From SIG440 sp045648175 (lineage in GTDB: Bacteria > Bacillota > Clostridia > Monoglobales > Monoglobaceae), in the NCBI GenBank assembly GCA_045648175.1, contig JAZRNN010000081.1:1-64000 (forward strand): a DNA stretch of 64,000 bases, written 5' to 3'. Below are positions 48,566 to 58,406 of the stretch, in pieces. The position numbers and the translations under genes were made by a program. A model generated the notes under the pieces. It ran no database searches. It was not told where the DNA came from and saw nothing but the letters and a program-made list of their open reading frames with translations. Position 1 is the first letter of the stretch. Each line of letters begins with the position of its first letter.

Positions 48566-49219
48566 ATGTATAATTTCGGAGATAAATTAAAGGAATGCAG
48601 AAAGGCAAAAAATCTTACCTTGGAAGAACTTGCCGCAAAATATAACAGGCGTTTTGATGGCGGTATGACCAAAGGTACCCTTTCAAAATACGAAAATAAT
48701 AAGCAGGAGCCCCTTGTAAGTGTTGTCACCAACCTTACCGAGCTTCTGGATGTTTCTTCAGATTATTTGTTGGGGCGTTCTGATAACCCCAATCTTGATT
48801 TTGACGCATCTGCTGAACAAAACGATAACATCTATCAAATCCCTGTTTATAACAGTGTATCAGCAGGTCTTGGCAGACTTGCAGACAGCACTCCCGATGA
48901 TTTTGTTCCAACCTTCCTCCCATACGGTGCAAATCCCGAAAAATATATCAGGGTTAATGTTTCAGGCGACAGTATGTCACCCCTTATTGATGATGGCAGT
49001 CAAATTCTCGTCCGCCTTCAATCCTCGGTTGACAACGGTGCAATCGTCGTTGTTATGGTTGACGGCGAGGATGCCTTTGTTAAAAAGCTCAACTATGGCA
49101 GAGGTTGGCTTGAACTTGAATCAATAAATCCATATTATCCGGCTCGACGTTTTGAAAATTCCGAAACTTCAAGAGTATCAATTTTAGGTATTGTCAAAGA
49201 AGTTACAAAATATCTTTGA
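48566..49219 (+). CDS. XRE/S24 (CI/LexA-like) repressor
   Basis: 217 residues. Residues about 5-70 are an XRE helix-turn-helix (LKECRKAKNLTLEELAAKY, LSKYENNKQEPLVSVV). Residues about 95-215 are a LexA-like S24 peptidase: cleavage site SAGLG, catalytic Ser in VNVSGDSMSPLIDDG, catalytic Lys in EDAFVKKLNYG. This design allows self-cleavage during DNA damage. The GTTTCG motifs upstream fit autoregulation and control of the small membrane protein. It could be a phage relic, but no phage genes are nearby. Confidence 0.9.
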   Translation: MYNFGDKLKECRKAKNLTLEELAAKYNRRFDGGMTKGTLSKYENNKQEPLVSVVTNLTELLDVSSDYLLGRSDNPNLDFDASAEQNDNIYQIPVYNSVSAGLGRLADSTPDDFVPTFLPYGANPEKYIRVNVSGDSMSPLIDDGSQILVRLQSSVDNGAIVVVMVDGEDAFVKKLNYGRGWLELESINPYYPARRFENSETSRVSILGIVKEVTKYL

Positions 49220-49235
49220 TTTTATCCGAATTTTT

Positions 49236-49265
49236 AAAAGCCTCCCATTTGGAGGCTTTTATTTG
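49236..49265 (+). terminator. Terminator of the repressor gene
   Basis: AAAAGCCTCC and GGAGGCTTTT with a CATTT loop and a T run. Confidence 0.85.
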
Positions 49266-49266
49266 C

Positions 49267-49305
49267 TTTTTATAAAGACTGTATAACCTAGATGCCAATC
49301 CTTTT
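49267..49305. repeat. Copy 1 of a dispersed ~40-bp repeat
   Basis: TATAAAGACTGTA...GATGCCAATC is shared with 50241-50279. Both copies lie just after the stop of a minus-strand gene. Confidence 0.6.
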
Positions 49306-49347
49306 TTGAGATTGCGACACATAAGGTTTAGATGCAACTTATTTTAT

Positions 49348-50193
49348 TTACAATAATTCTATTTCATAAGACGTATTGAACTTTTCGTGAGGATTCAGGT
49401 TAATGATATAATCCTTCTTTGAAAGTTCTCCATCAAAGTCGTTGCGGTCACATCTTCCGTACCATGGCTCTATGCATACAAAAGGAGCTCTCTTTTTGGC
49501 AGGAGACCACAAGCCGAAAAGTTCTGTATCGAATTTAACTTTAACATAAGCCGATTTACTTTTATCACAGATAGTTACTTCTTTTGCCTGACTATTTTCA
49601 ATTATCAGAGCATCATTATCAAACATATCATCTGTTATTTTGACATATCCGTCATTCTTTAAGGTGTGCACACTGTTTTTGTCGTAAAGACCCTTTTCAT
49701 CAATAAGATTATACACAATATTGTTATCGGTATCAAATTTAAAATAGTTGTCCCCTTCTTTTAAATTAAAGGCAGGATGTGCACCTATTGAAAAACTCAT
49801 AATTCTATCGTTTTTATTTTTCACTGTCCAATCAATTTTAATTTTATTGTTTATTAAAGTGTATTTGATTGTAAGATTAAACTTAAAAGGATATTTTGTT
49901 AATGTTTCTTCATTGTCTTTGAAAATATATGTAGCAGAAGTGTTATCATAATCAATAAGTTCAAATTCATAATCTCTGGCAAACCCATGCTGATTCATCT
50001 GATAAACTTTTCCGTCAAGCTTATATGATTTATCCTTAAGGGAACCTACAATCGGAAAGAGAATCGGCGAAGTTCTTGCCCAGTATTTTTCATCTGCGTA
50101 CCACATATACTCAAACCCGTCTTTAACTGCTGATTTTAATTCCGCACCGTGATTCGCAATCTCAATTGATATTATACTATTGTCTAATTTCAT
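49348..50193 (-). CDS. Aldose 1-epimerase family protein (LacX-like)
   Basis: 281 residues of the galactose-mutarotase superfamily: NHGAELKSAVKDGFEYMWYAD, PILFPIVGSLKDKSY, NQHGFARDYEF, SIGAHPAFNL (catalytic-type His) and CIEPWYGRCD. LacX-like members have an unproven substrate, probably a hexose or hexose phosphate. ATG after GGAGAGG. Repeats flank the gene on both sides (49267 and 50241). Confidence 0.85.
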   Translation of the reverse strand: MKLDNSIISIEIANHGAELKSAVKDGFEYMWYADEKYWARTSPILFPIVGSLKDKSYKLDGKVYQMNQHGFARDYEFELIDYDNTSATYIFKDNEETLTKYPFKFNLTIKYTLINNKIKIDWTVKNKNDRIMSFSIGAHPAFNLKEGDNYFKFDTDNNIVYNLIDEKGLYDKNSVHTLKNDGYVKITDDMFDNDALIIENSQAKEVTICDKSKSAYVKVKFDTELFGLWSPAKKRAPFVCIEPWYGRCDRNDFDGELSKKDYIINLNPHEKFNTSYEIELL

Positions 50194-50240
50194 ATTTCCT
50201 CTCCTTGTTTTATATTAAAAAAGTTGTATTTTATATATTT

Positions 50241-50279
50241 CTTATAAAGACTGTACATTCTGGATGCCAATCGTTTTGG
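50241..50279. repeat. Copy 2 of the dispersed ~40-bp repeat
   Basis: Similar to 49267-49305 (TATAAAGACTGTA...GATGCCAATC). This copy forms a hairpin on the minus strand, TTGCCAA-AACGA-TTGGCAT, which could stabilise or end the upstream mRNA. Confidence 0.6.
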
Positions 50280-50309
50280 CAATTGTTTATATAAAATTAA
50301 AAACAAAAA

Positions 50310-50933
50310 TCATCTAAGAACAATATATTTCACACTTACAGACGCCGAGTTAGAACTATTAACTTTGAGTTCTAATCTTAAATCTATGCGAGAATATTTT
50401 ATATCGCCTAACATTTTCATAGCGTTTTCACTTCTTAACCAAGGTTCATCAGTTTTATCATCGCTTATCGTAACTGTGTAATCTTCATAATAGGTACAAT
50501 TATCTTTTAAATATTCAACACCGCTTATATTATCAAAGTAATCAGAATTTGTAGATTTCACATTCGGGTATGTATCTTTTTCTCCATAATCATTTTCAAA
50601 ATCTTTACGGTACTTATTAGCAAATGCATATGCTTGTTCGATGTCGGCAAAATATGTTTCTTCTGCCATTAAGACATCATTATAAAAAACAAGTTGTTTT
50701 TTCACAAAACCCTCTGTATTATTAGCGCAATCAAATGTGTAAGTTGTTTGGTTTCCTTTTTGAACCCCTTGAACATCGCCAAAATCTATATTTTTCATCA
50801 CAATTTTTGTGGTTTCACCAAACAAATTATAAAAGCCTATTGTGTGCTCTACATTTGTAATTGTTTTTGTTTGGCATGCCACCAAAACAAAAAGAAGAAC
50901 AGTTGTTGTAAAGGTTAATAATAATTTTTTCAT
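50310..50933 (-). CDS. Lipoprotein of unknown function
   Basis: 207 residues. The signal peptide ends in the lipobox LVAC. The mature part is Asn/Asp/Tyr-rich with alternating strands and no recognised domain; YLKDNCTYYEDYTVTI and RIDLRLELKVNSSN are typical stretches. ATG at 50933 has GAGGA at good spacing; a TTG two codons earlier is less likely. No operon partner is evident. Confidence 0.75.
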   Translation of the reverse strand: MKKLLLTFTTTVLLFVLVACQTKTITNVEHTIGFYNLFGETTKIVMKNIDFGDVQGVQKGNQTTYTFDCANNTEGFVKKQLVFYNDVLMAEETYFADIEQAYAFANKYRKDFENDYGEKDTYPNVKSTNSDYFDNISGVEYLKDNCTYYEDYTVTISDDKTDEPWLRSENAMKMLGDIKYSRIDLRLELKVNSSNSASVSVKYIVLR

Positions 50934-50977
50934 ATACAATTCCTCAAATATATAATTTCCTTAGTATCAGCAAAACA

Positions 50978-52117
50978 CTAATATTCCAAAACACTCACAT
51001 CATAGCCCTCAAAAGTTTCATCAACCATATTGCGGAAACGTTCTACGCTGACAGCACCATCGTGCGTGGCAACACCATGCCCCACTGCAATGTCATTTGA
51101 ATACTCCTTTAAGGGATAAACATCAAATATCGTATATGTTGTGTCATAATGTGTGACAATTGGCATAAAAGAATAATCCGATATTACTACATCCTCTCCG
51201 TCATAAGTAAGAGTTACGTCTGCAACACCACCCAGGAGATTGCGTGCCTCAAGTTGACGTGACACAAAATTTCCAAGGGAATAATACACAAGCATTTCGT
51301 TACCATTTTCACTTGTTATCCACTCTACAGGTTCAATCACGTGGGGATGTGAGCCAATTATCAAATCAACACCCCATTGACACATTTTTTCGGCTAAATC
51401 CTTTTGAACTAGGTCGGGTGAAATTGAATACTCTGTTCCCCAATGCATAAATGCAATTGTGAAGTCAGCATTTTCTTCTGCATATCTGGCATCTGAATGA
51501 ATTTTTTCTTCATCAATCAGATTAACGAGATATTCCTTATCGGCAGGAATCGCAATACCATTTGTGCCATAAGTATAGTTAAGCATGGCAATCTTTGCGC
51601 CCTTTACTTCTTTTATATCAATTGTGTACTTATCCATCTCGCTTTCGTTAATTCCAAGAACAGTTACATCCGGATAATTTGTCCAAAACGCCAAAGTATT
51701 TTCAATGCCCACAGTCAACTTGTCCATAACGTGATTTGATGCGTGCAGAACAACATCAAACCCCTCGTTTACCAATGTTTTTCCCATATCCGACGGTGAA
51801 TTAAAAAGCGGATATCCTGAATAACCCATCTCCTTGCCGGCAAAAACGGTTTCCTGCCCGATGACCGAAATATCTGCATCGCGGATTTCAGGTTGCAGCT
51901 TGTCAAAGAAATGTGTATAATCATATGTTTCGTCCGCTTTCTTTCCACTATTAATCACCGGCATATGCAGCAAATTATCTCCAAGTGCCAAAATAGAGAT
52001 TGTTTCATTTACTGTTTCAGTAAATACAGGAACAACCTCTTCTGCCTTTTTGCAGCCAGATACATTCAAAATAAGCACTAAAACCGCAATAATTGTTTTT
52101 ATATTTCTTCTAACCAT
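50978..52117 (-). CDS. CapA family protein (poly-gamma-glutamate capsule synthesis-like)
   Basis: 379 residues. A signal peptide with lipobox VSGC is followed by the CapA metallophosphatase-like fold: ISILALGDNLLHMPVINSG (metal Asp), VVLHASNHVMDKL, FMHWGTEYS and IGSHPHVIEPVEW. CapA proteins help make or anchor polyglutamate, but many clostridial members stand alone with unknown substrates, as here. ATG 52117 has AGGGTG; an in-frame upstream ATG has no site. Confidence 0.88.
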   Translation of the reverse strand: MVRRNIKTIIAVLVLILNVSGCKKAEEVVPVFTETVNETISILALGDNLLHMPVINSGKKADETYDYTHFFDKLQPEIRDADISVIGQETVFAGKEMGYSGYPLFNSPSDMGKTLVNEGFDVVLHASNHVMDKLTVGIENTLAFWTNYPDVTVLGINESEMDKYTIDIKEVKGAKIAMLNYTYGTNGIAIPADKEYLVNLIDEEKIHSDARYAEENADFTIAFMHWGTEYSISPDLVQKDLAEKMCQWGVDLIIGSHPHVIEPVEWITSENGNEMLVYYSLGNFVSRQLEARNLLGGVADVTLTYDGEDVVISDYSFMPIVTHYDTTYTIFDVYPLKEYSNDIAVGHGVATHDGAVSVERFRNMVDETFEGYDVSVLEY

Positions 52118-52158
52118 TTTTGTCACCCTGTGTAAACTTTTTTCAAATACATTGTAAC

Positions 52159-52188
52159 AGCCTTGCAAAACCGAAGTTTTGCAAGGCT
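52159..52188 (-). terminator. Hairpin after hpf
   Basis: A perfect 13-bp stem (AGCCTTGCAAAAC/GTTTTGCAAGGCT) with a UUCG loop on the minus strand, starting 12 bases after the hpf stop. A T run is present only on the plus-strand side, so it may act as an mRNA 3' stem rather than a classical terminator. Confidence 0.6.
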
Positions 52189-52199
52189 TTAAATTTATA

Positions 52200-52736
52200 T
52201 TATTCTACTTCAATAAGGCCATAGTCACCGTCTTTGCGTTTGTAAACAATCTCAAGCTTCATTGTGTCAGCCTGACGGAAAATAAAGAAATCATGGTCAA
52301 GCATATTCATTTGAAGAACCGCCTCCTCTGCGGTCATAGGCTTGGATTCAATCTTCTTTTTCTTAATGATGTTGAACTCTTTATCCTCGTCCAGAATATC
52401 ATCAACGGTTTCAACAACTGATGCATAACTCTCAATGCCGGGCTGGCGCAAGTGTTTTGCAAGTTTTGTCTTGTTTTTTCTAATCTGTCTGTCAAGCTTA
52501 GCCAAACAGTCATCAGCGGCAATCAGAAGATCTTTGTTGCGTGCCTCTGCTCTGAAAACAAAGCCTTTGTTTATGAATGTAATTTCCATAACTATTTCAT
52601 TTTTCTGCTCTGCAATCAGAATCTTACATTCCAGGTCTGCATCAAAAAACTTGTCAAGCTTTTTCACTTTGCTCAACAGCTTTTCTTTTCTGCTGTCAGA
52701 TAATTCCACTTTTTTGCATATTACGTTATACTTCAT
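52200..52736 (-). CDS. hpf: Ribosome hibernation promoting factor, long form
   Basis: 178 residues. The N-terminal domain (MKYNVICKKVELSDSRKEKL) binds the 30S decoding centre; the C-terminal dimerisation domain (KPMTAEEAVLQMNMLDHDFF...FRQADT...YKRKDGDYGLIE) joins two 70S into 100S. This long form is typical of Firmicutes. Its own consensus promoter lies upstream; stationary-phase induction is known for the family. Confidence 0.95.
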   Translation of the reverse strand: MKYNVICKKVELSDSRKEKLLSKVKKLDKFFDADLECKILIAEQKNEIVMEITFINKGFVFRAEARNKDLLIAADDCLAKLDRQIRKNKTKLAKHLRQPGIESYASVVETVDDILDEDKEFNIIKKKKIESKPMTAEEAVLQMNMLDHDFFIFRQADTMKLEIVYKRKDGDYGLIEVE

Positions 52737-52794
52737 ACTTCTTGCCTCCGTTCCGATAATCTTTCAGAAAACACACTTATGTTTCCTTACATTA

Positions 52795-52823
52795 ATTATA
52801 CTATATTTAAGGCAAGTTTGCAA
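52795..52823 (-). promoter_or_regulatory. Promoter of hpf
   Basis: Minus-strand TTGCAA (52823-52818), 17-bp spacer, TATAAT (52800-52795), 58 bases before the ATG. Confidence 0.75.
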
Positions 52824-52853
52824 GTACTTTACGTGATATTATATACAATTTTA

Positions 52854-54023
52854 TCAGCAAAACAGCGTATCAATATCTATGACAGCATTAAATCGGCTAT
52901 CAAGTTCTGCGAGTCTTTCAGATATTTCTGCCTTTAATGCATCTGTATCGCCAACGTCGGCCGGCACTTCAATATCAAAAATAAGATTAATGTTATTGTT
53001 TCCGTCAACTATGCGGAAATCGTGAATGTTCATTCTTTCATCAATTGATTTTACAATTTCCTGCACACGAAGCTTTGTTTCTGCTGTATATTCGCAATCT
53101 ACAGAAATAGGGTCCATATGAATTACAATATGAATGTCAAGTTCATCATTAATTTTATGCTCCAATGCATCAATAACCTCGTGAATTTCAACCACATCAC
53201 AGTTATCGGGAACCTCCGCATGAACAGATGCAAGAACTCTGCCAGGGCCATAATCGTGCACAATTAAGTCGTGTACCCCAACAACACCTTCGGCCTCCAT
53301 TACCATAGTGCGTATATACTTACTCAGTTCAGGATCAGGGGTTGTACCCAGTAAAAGTCCTATTGTATCAGATGTAATGCCAAAACCCGAATATATAATC
53401 ATCAGCGACACAACAGTACCCACTATGCCGTCAAGTCGCGGAAAATCAATAAATTTTCCTGCGACTGAGGTGAAAATAACTGCCGAGGTCGCCAGAACAT
53501 CATTAAGGCTGTCTTTTGCTGTAGCAAGGACGGCGCTTGAATTAACAGCTTTGCCCATAGCATTATTAAATCGGTACATCCAAAATTTTACCGGCAAAGA
53601 AAGGCAAAGAAATCCCACAAGCCACGGTGACATTATGATACCTGCGGGATGAATGATTTTTTGCACAGACCCTTTAAAAAGTTCAACACCTACTAAAATT
53701 ATAATAAAGGATACAATAAGTGATGATATATATTCGTATCTGCCATGACCAAAGGGATGCTCCTTATCAGGTTTTTTGCGGCTGAGTTTTGCACCAATTA
53801 TTGTCACAACAGACGACCCCATATCCGAAAGATTATTAAACGCATCGGATACTATTGCAATACTACGCATAGAGGCACCTATCACAAATTTAAGAATAAA
53901 CAGTACAAAATTGCATATAATTCCCATTATGCCTGCGGTCATACAAACTTTTGTCCGCACTTCAGCGGATGTAATATCACATCCGCCAGTCAATCTTTTA
54001 ATTAAGTACTTTGTCAAGGTCAT
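52854..54023 (-). CDS. Cation diffusion facilitator (CDF) family transporter
   Basis: 389 residues: six membrane segments (about 25-215), then a long C-terminal cytoplasmic domain. The metal site is suggested by IVSDAFNNLSDMGSSVV and HPFGHGRYEYI; a later segment has TAKDSLNDVLATS. CDF proteins export Zn, Mn, Fe or Co against protons. The C-terminal part is longer than usual, with two ferredoxin-like halves (GVHDLIVHDYGPGRV, IHDFRIVDGNNN). It follows dnaE by 11 bases. Confidence 0.9.
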   Translation of the reverse strand: MTLTKYLIKRLTGGCDITSAEVRTKVCMTAGIMGIICNFVLFILKFVIGASMRSIAIVSDAFNNLSDMGSSVVTIIGAKLSRKKPDKEHPFGHGRYEYISSLIVSFIIILVGVELFKGSVQKIIHPAGIIMSPWLVGFLCLSLPVKFWMYRFNNAMGKAVNSSAVLATAKDSLNDVLATSAVIFTSVAGKFIDFPRLDGIVGTVVSLMIIYSGFGITSDTIGLLLGTTPDPELSKYIRTMVMEAEGVVGVHDLIVHDYGPGRVLASVHAEVPDNCDVVEIHEVIDALEHKINDELDIHIVIHMDPISVDCEYTAETKLRVQEIVKSIDERMNIHDFRIVDGNNNINLIFDIEVPADVGDTDALKAEISERLAELDSRFNAVIDIDTLFC

Positions 54024-54034
54024 CTAACCTCCGA

Positions 54035-57000
54035 TTATTTTACTTTTTTAACAGAATCTTCTCCCAAAACTCCTATAAGAGCAGGGATGCATTTATCATT
54101 TTTAATCCACATTGACCGTGGTGCCTGCAAGGTTTCTTTTGTATCCTCATAATAAATCAAAACAGGTACCAAACCGCTTTCACCGCTGAGAATAGCCTTA
54201 ACTTTATCAAGCTTTTCTTTTTCATCTGACCTCAATTTAAGATAAAGCTTCTTAAAATCAAGAACCGAGGTATCAAGAAGTTCAATTTCTTCAAGCCTGA
54301 TTTTAGGCAGTCTTTCTTCCTGAATATCAAGATTCCCCTTAAGAAGACATATATTTTCTTCCTGAAGAACTGGATCAAACCTTTTAACCTGAGATGGGAA
54401 CACAATAACTTCTATCTCACCCGTCAGGTCTTCAAAGGTTATATAGAGCATAAGGTCACCGCGTTTTGTCAGCTGTTCGCGGCGTTTTGATATCATTCCG
54501 CCTATTTTAACCTTCATATCGGATGCAAACTTGCCATCTTCATTTTCTGTAATTTCAAGGAGGTTGGTGCTGGAATTACGATTAATCACATCCTCAAGTC
54601 CGTCAAGTGGATGGCCTGATACATACACGCCCATATATTCCTTTTCGGCATTCAGTAAATCACGCTTGGGCATTTCGGCAAAAGTGGGAAAATCGTCTTT
54701 TATCACAACATCCTCTTCTTCAAACAGGCTGAAGAAGTCAAGCTGACCTTCAACCGCATTCTTCTGTTCACGAACAGCAGAATCAATAACACTTTCATAA
54801 ACGCTAAGCAGTACCGAGCGATGAAGGTCAAGGCTGTCAAACGCTCCGCTCTTTATCAACGATTCTACAAGACGCTTATTCAGCTTTTTAGGTGCCATTC
54901 GTTTGCAGAACTCACGGAACGAGGTGAACTCTCCGTTTTCCTCGCGTTCTTTTGCCATATCGTCAATAAATGACGAGCCTACATTCTTTATAGCCGCAAG
55001 TCCAAAACGGATATCCTTGCCTTCAGGAACAAAGCTGGTAAAGCTTTTGTTTATATCGGGTGGCAACAGTTTTATTCCACGTTTTTTCGCCTCGTTTATA
55101 TGTTTGGTAATCTTGGTTGAATTACCCAAAACACTGGTTAGCAACGCAGCATAAAATTCTGTTGGATAGTGGCATTTAAGCCAGGCTGTCTGATATGAAA
55201 CAAAAGCATATGCCGCCGCGTGCGACTTGTTGAAGGCATACTTTGCAAAATCCATCATTTCATCAAAGATTGAAACCGCAATCTTTTCATCAATGCCACG
55301 GCTGATTGCACCTTCAACCTCCGTCTCGCCTGCATCATTCTTTATACCATAGACAAAGTTTTTGCGTTCCTGCTCCATCACATCGGTCTTCTTTTTAGAC
55401 ATTGCACGACGCACTAAATCGGCACGTCCCAGCGAATAACCGCCAAGCTCACGCACAATCTGCATAACCTGCTCCTGATATACTATACAGCCATAGGTTA
55501 CATTGAGTATCGGCTCAAGCATAGGATGCTTATATTTTATGTTGCCGCTGTTTTTATTTGCAATATATTGGGGGATGGAATCCATCGGGCCCGGTCTGTA
55601 TAACGAAATACCCGCAATTACATCTTCAATCGAGCTTGGCTGGAGTTCCTTCATAAACTCCTTCATACCGCCGCTTTCAAGCTGAAATACGCCATCGGTG
55701 TCGCCCTTAGAGATAAGCGCAAAGGTCTCGGGGTCAGTCATATCTACGCTGTCCATATCAATATCAATCCCGTGGGTCAGCTTTATATTGTTTACAGCAT
55801 CACGTATTACAGTAAGGGTACGAAGTCCAAGAAAGTCCATCTTTAGTAGTCCCAAACGCTCGATTGTTGTCATTGTAAACTGGGTTGTTATAACATCATC
55901 ATTTCTTGAAAGCGGAACATATGTCTGCACCGGCTCACGAGTTATAACCACCCCTGCGGCGTGGGTTGATGTATGCCTTGGCAATCCCTCAAATTCTGAA
56001 GAAATATCAATCAAACGCTTAACCTGAGGGTCGGTATCATACATAAATTTAAGTTGTTTATTTTCCTCAAGTGCACCCTTGATGGTAATATTAAGTTCAT
56101 TTGGAATTTGCTTTGCTACACTGTCGACAAAGCTGTATGGCATATCAAGAGCCCTGCCGGTGTCACGTATCGCAAGCTTTGCCGCCATAGTTCCAAAAGT
56201 GACAATCTGAGCAACTTTGTCTTTGCCGTACTTTTTATTTACATAGTCAATTACCTCGCCTCGGCGTTCGTAACAAAAGTCTATATCAATATCTGGCATT
56301 GTTACACGTTCGGGGTTGAGAAATCGTTCAAAAATCAACTCATACTTTATCGGGTCAATGTTGGTAATTTCAAGGCAGTATGAAACTATACTTCCTGCGG
56401 CACTGCCTCGACCCGGACCTACCATAATTCCGTTTTCACGCGCAAAATGAATAAAATCCCATACAATCAAAAAGTAATCTACATAACCCATTGCCTCGAT
56501 GGTGCTAAGCTCATATTCAAGTCGCTTGCGAAGACTATCGTCCGCATCAGGATATCTCTTTTCAAAGCCCTTAAGGCAAAGCCGGCGCAAATACTGTGGT
56601 GACGTATAGCCTTCTGGAAGGGCAAATTCAGGAAGATGAAGCTTGCCAAATTCAATATCAACATTGCATAAATCTGCAATTTTTTGAGTGTTTTCAATGG
56701 CTTCAGGGATATATGAAAAAAGCTCGTTCATTTCATCCTCGGATTTTACAAACATTTCCTGAGTGGTCATTTTCATTCTGTCATCATCTGTTACTGTTTT
56801 GCCCATCTGAATACACATCAGGATGTCTTGAAACTCTGCATCCTCTCTTTTTACATAATGTATGTCATTGGTTGCAACAATCCCTAAATCAAGTTCCCTT
56901 GCAAGCCGGATAAGCTCACGGTTGAGCATTTTTTGTTCAAAAATTCCGTGATCCTGAATTTCTATAAAATAATTCTCTTTTCCAAAAACATCAACAAACT

Positions 57001-57478
57001 CAAGTGCAGAAGACTTTGCACCCTCGTAGTCACCGTTTAATATTTTTTTTGAAAGCACGCCTATCATACAGGCACTCAGTGCAATTATACCCTCGCTGTT
57101 TTGACGAAGAACCTCCATATCTATACGAGGTTTATAATAAAAACCGTCAACATAACCGATTGATACTATGTTCATCAGGTTTTTATAACCCTCATTGTTT
57201 TTCGCAAGCAAAATAAGGTGAGAGCTTGACGAATCAAGCTCATGGATTTTGTCGTGTCGTCCACGTGCCGCAACATATACCTCGCACCCTAAAACCGGCT
57301 TTATACCGATACTTTTTGCATATTCATAAAAGTCAATAACGCCAAACATACACCCATGGTCGGTTATTGCCATGGCTGTTTGTCCAAGCTCTTTGGCACG
57401 GTCAAGAATTTTCTTTATTGTACCTTCACCATCAAGAAGGCTGAAGGCTGTATGCGTATGTAAATGTGCAAATGCCAT
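54035..57478 (-). CDS. dnaE: DNA polymerase III alpha subunit (DnaE)
   Basis: 1147 residues, full length. Order: PHP domain (HLHTHTAFSLLDGEGTIKK), polymerase core with the catalytic acidic residues in MPDIDIDFCYERRGEVIDYV near 400, GRGSAAGSIVSYCL, then a helix-hairpin-helix and a C-terminal OB fold (KVKIGGMISKRREQ, LMLYITFEDLTGEIEV). Replicative polymerase, probably for lagging-strand priming beside PolC. It follows whiA, as in many Clostridia. Confidence 0.96.
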   Translation of the reverse strand: MAFAHLHTHTAFSLLDGEGTIKKILDRAKELGQTAMAITDHGCMFGVIDFYEYAKSIGIKPVLGCEVYVAARGRHDKIHELDSSSSHLILLAKNNEGYKNLMNIVSIGYVDGFYYKPRIDMEVLRQNSEGIIALSACMIGVLSKKILNGDYEGAKSSALEFVDVFGKENYFIEIQDHGIFEQKMLNRELIRLARELDLGIVATNDIHYVKREDAEFQDILMCIQMGKTVTDDDRMKMTTQEMFVKSEDEMNELFSYIPEAIENTQKIADLCNVDIEFGKLHLPEFALPEGYTSPQYLRRLCLKGFEKRYPDADDSLRKRLEYELSTIEAMGYVDYFLIVWDFIHFARENGIMVGPGRGSAAGSIVSYCLEITNIDPIKYELIFERFLNPERVTMPDIDIDFCYERRGEVIDYVNKKYGKDKVAQIVTFGTMAAKLAIRDTGRALDMPYSFVDSVAKQIPNELNITIKGALEENKQLKFMYDTDPQVKRLIDISSEFEGLPRHTSTHAAGVVITREPVQTYVPLSRNDDVITTQFTMTTIERLGLLKMDFLGLRTLTVIRDAVNNIKLTHGIDIDMDSVDMTDPETFALISKGDTDGVFQLESGGMKEFMKELQPSSIEDVIAGISLYRPGPMDSIPQYIANKNSGNIKYKHPMLEPILNVTYGCIVYQEQVMQIVRELGGYSLGRADLVRRAMSKKKTDVMEQERKNFVYGIKNDAGETEVEGAISRGIDEKIAVSIFDEMMDFAKYAFNKSHAAAYAFVSYQTAWLKCHYPTEFYAALLTSVLGNSTKITKHINEAKKRGIKLLPPDINKSFTSFVPEGKDIRFGLAAIKNVGSSFIDDMAKEREENGEFTSFREFCKRMAPKKLNKRLVESLIKSGAFDSLDLHRSVLLSVYESVIDSAVREQKNAVEGQLDFFSLFEEEDVVIKDDFPTFAEMPKRDLLNAEKEYMGVYVSGHPLDGLEDVINRNSSTNLLEITENEDGKFASDMKVKIGGMISKRREQLTKRGDLMLYITFEDLTGEIEVIVFPSQVKRFDPVLQEENICLLKGNLDIQEERLPKIRLEEIELLDTSVLDFKKLYLKLRSDEKEKLDKVKAILSGESGLVPVLIYYEDTKETLQAPRSMWIKNDKCIPALIGVLGEDSVKKVK

Positions 57479-57504
57479 ATTATTGTACCTTTTCTTTCTT
57501 TATC

Positions 57505-58380
57505 TCAAAGTTTTTCTGCAACATCAAGAAGCTTTTTAAGTCGGTGGTTTACCCCTGATTTTGACAGTGGCGGTGTAAGTCTTTTACCAAGTTCAACAAG
57601 GCTTAAATCCTTGTTTTCCTTTCGCATAACAGCAATCTCCCTGAGTTCTTCAGGAAGATTGTCAAGCCCAATTCTGTCTTCTATTTTGGTGATTGCCGTC
57701 AAATGCCTGCTGGATGCCTCAATTACCTTATCCATATTTGCCGTCTCACCGTTTGATGTCCGGGTCAGGTTGCTTCTGACCTCACGCTCGATTTTTATAT
57801 TTAAAATTTCCATCTGCGACCCAAATGCCCCCATATAAGCAAGAGCATCACATATTATGTCGCTGTTTTTTGTATAAAGTACATAGCTGTTTTTTTTCAC
57901 AATACTATTTAAAGCAAGTCCCATCTCCTGCAAAAGATTTTTGAATTGGTCGTGAATTCTTTTGCTGTATGTGACAATTTCCATATTATATGTTTTTTGC
58001 GGGTCGGTCAAGGTTCCGCCGCCCAAAAATACACCTCTCAAAAAGGCACCACGGCAACATTCCGATTTTACAAAGGTTTCTGCAATTTCGGATGTTGAAA
58101 GTTCATATTCAAGTATTTTTGAAAGAATTCTTTTATCATCCAAAGTACAAAAAAAGCTACTTTTAAGGCTTTCGATTGTAATCTCGACATCAAGGCAATT
58201 TTTAAGTAGCATCCCGAATCGTTCAATAGCTTCACGACATTCAAGGGATACTCTTACCTGATTACCCTTAAACTTTCCGGCAAACATAATGATTCCCATC
58301 ATCTCGGCCTCGCAGCAACAAAGCTCACCGCAGTCTATGCGGCATAAGGCTTCTTTGGTCCTTTTTGAAAAAGATTTCAT
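57505..58380 (-). CDS. whiA: DNA-binding protein WhiA
   Basis: 291 residues. The N-terminal LAGLIDADG-like scaffold (CCRGAFLRGVFLGGGTLTDP) is followed by the C-terminal helix-turn-helix (SLVELGKRLTPPLSKSGVNHR). WhiA links division, sporulation and chromosome segregation. In Firmicutes it usually follows murB-rapZ-yvcK; here it follows murB directly, with 26 bases between, so rapZ and yvcK are absent from their normal place. ATG after GGGGGG. Confidence 0.95.
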   Translation of the reverse strand: MKSFSKRTKEALCRIDCGELCCCEAEMMGIIMFAGKFKGNQVRVSLECREAIERFGMLLKNCLDVEITIESLKSSFFCTLDDKRILSKILEYELSTSEIAETFVKSECCRGAFLRGVFLGGGTLTDPQKTYNMEIVTYSKRIHDQFKNLLQEMGLALNSIVKKNSYVLYTKNSDIICDALAYMGAFGSQMEILNIKIEREVRSNLTRTSNGETANMDKVIEASSRHLTAITKIEDRIGLDNLPEELREIAVMRKENKDLSLVELGKRLTPPLSKSGVNHRLKKLLDVAEKL

Positions 58381-58406
58381 CTGCGGTGTCCCCCCTCCGG
58401 TAGTTT

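Noticed and set aside
48566..49219. Prophage start
   Set aside because: The repressor is of CI/LexA type, but flanking genes are housekeeping or unrelated, with no phage structural or integrase genes.
52159..52188. Classical terminator for hpf
   Set aside because: The T run lies on the wrong strand side for a minus-strand gene, so I list it only as a hairpin with moderate confidence.
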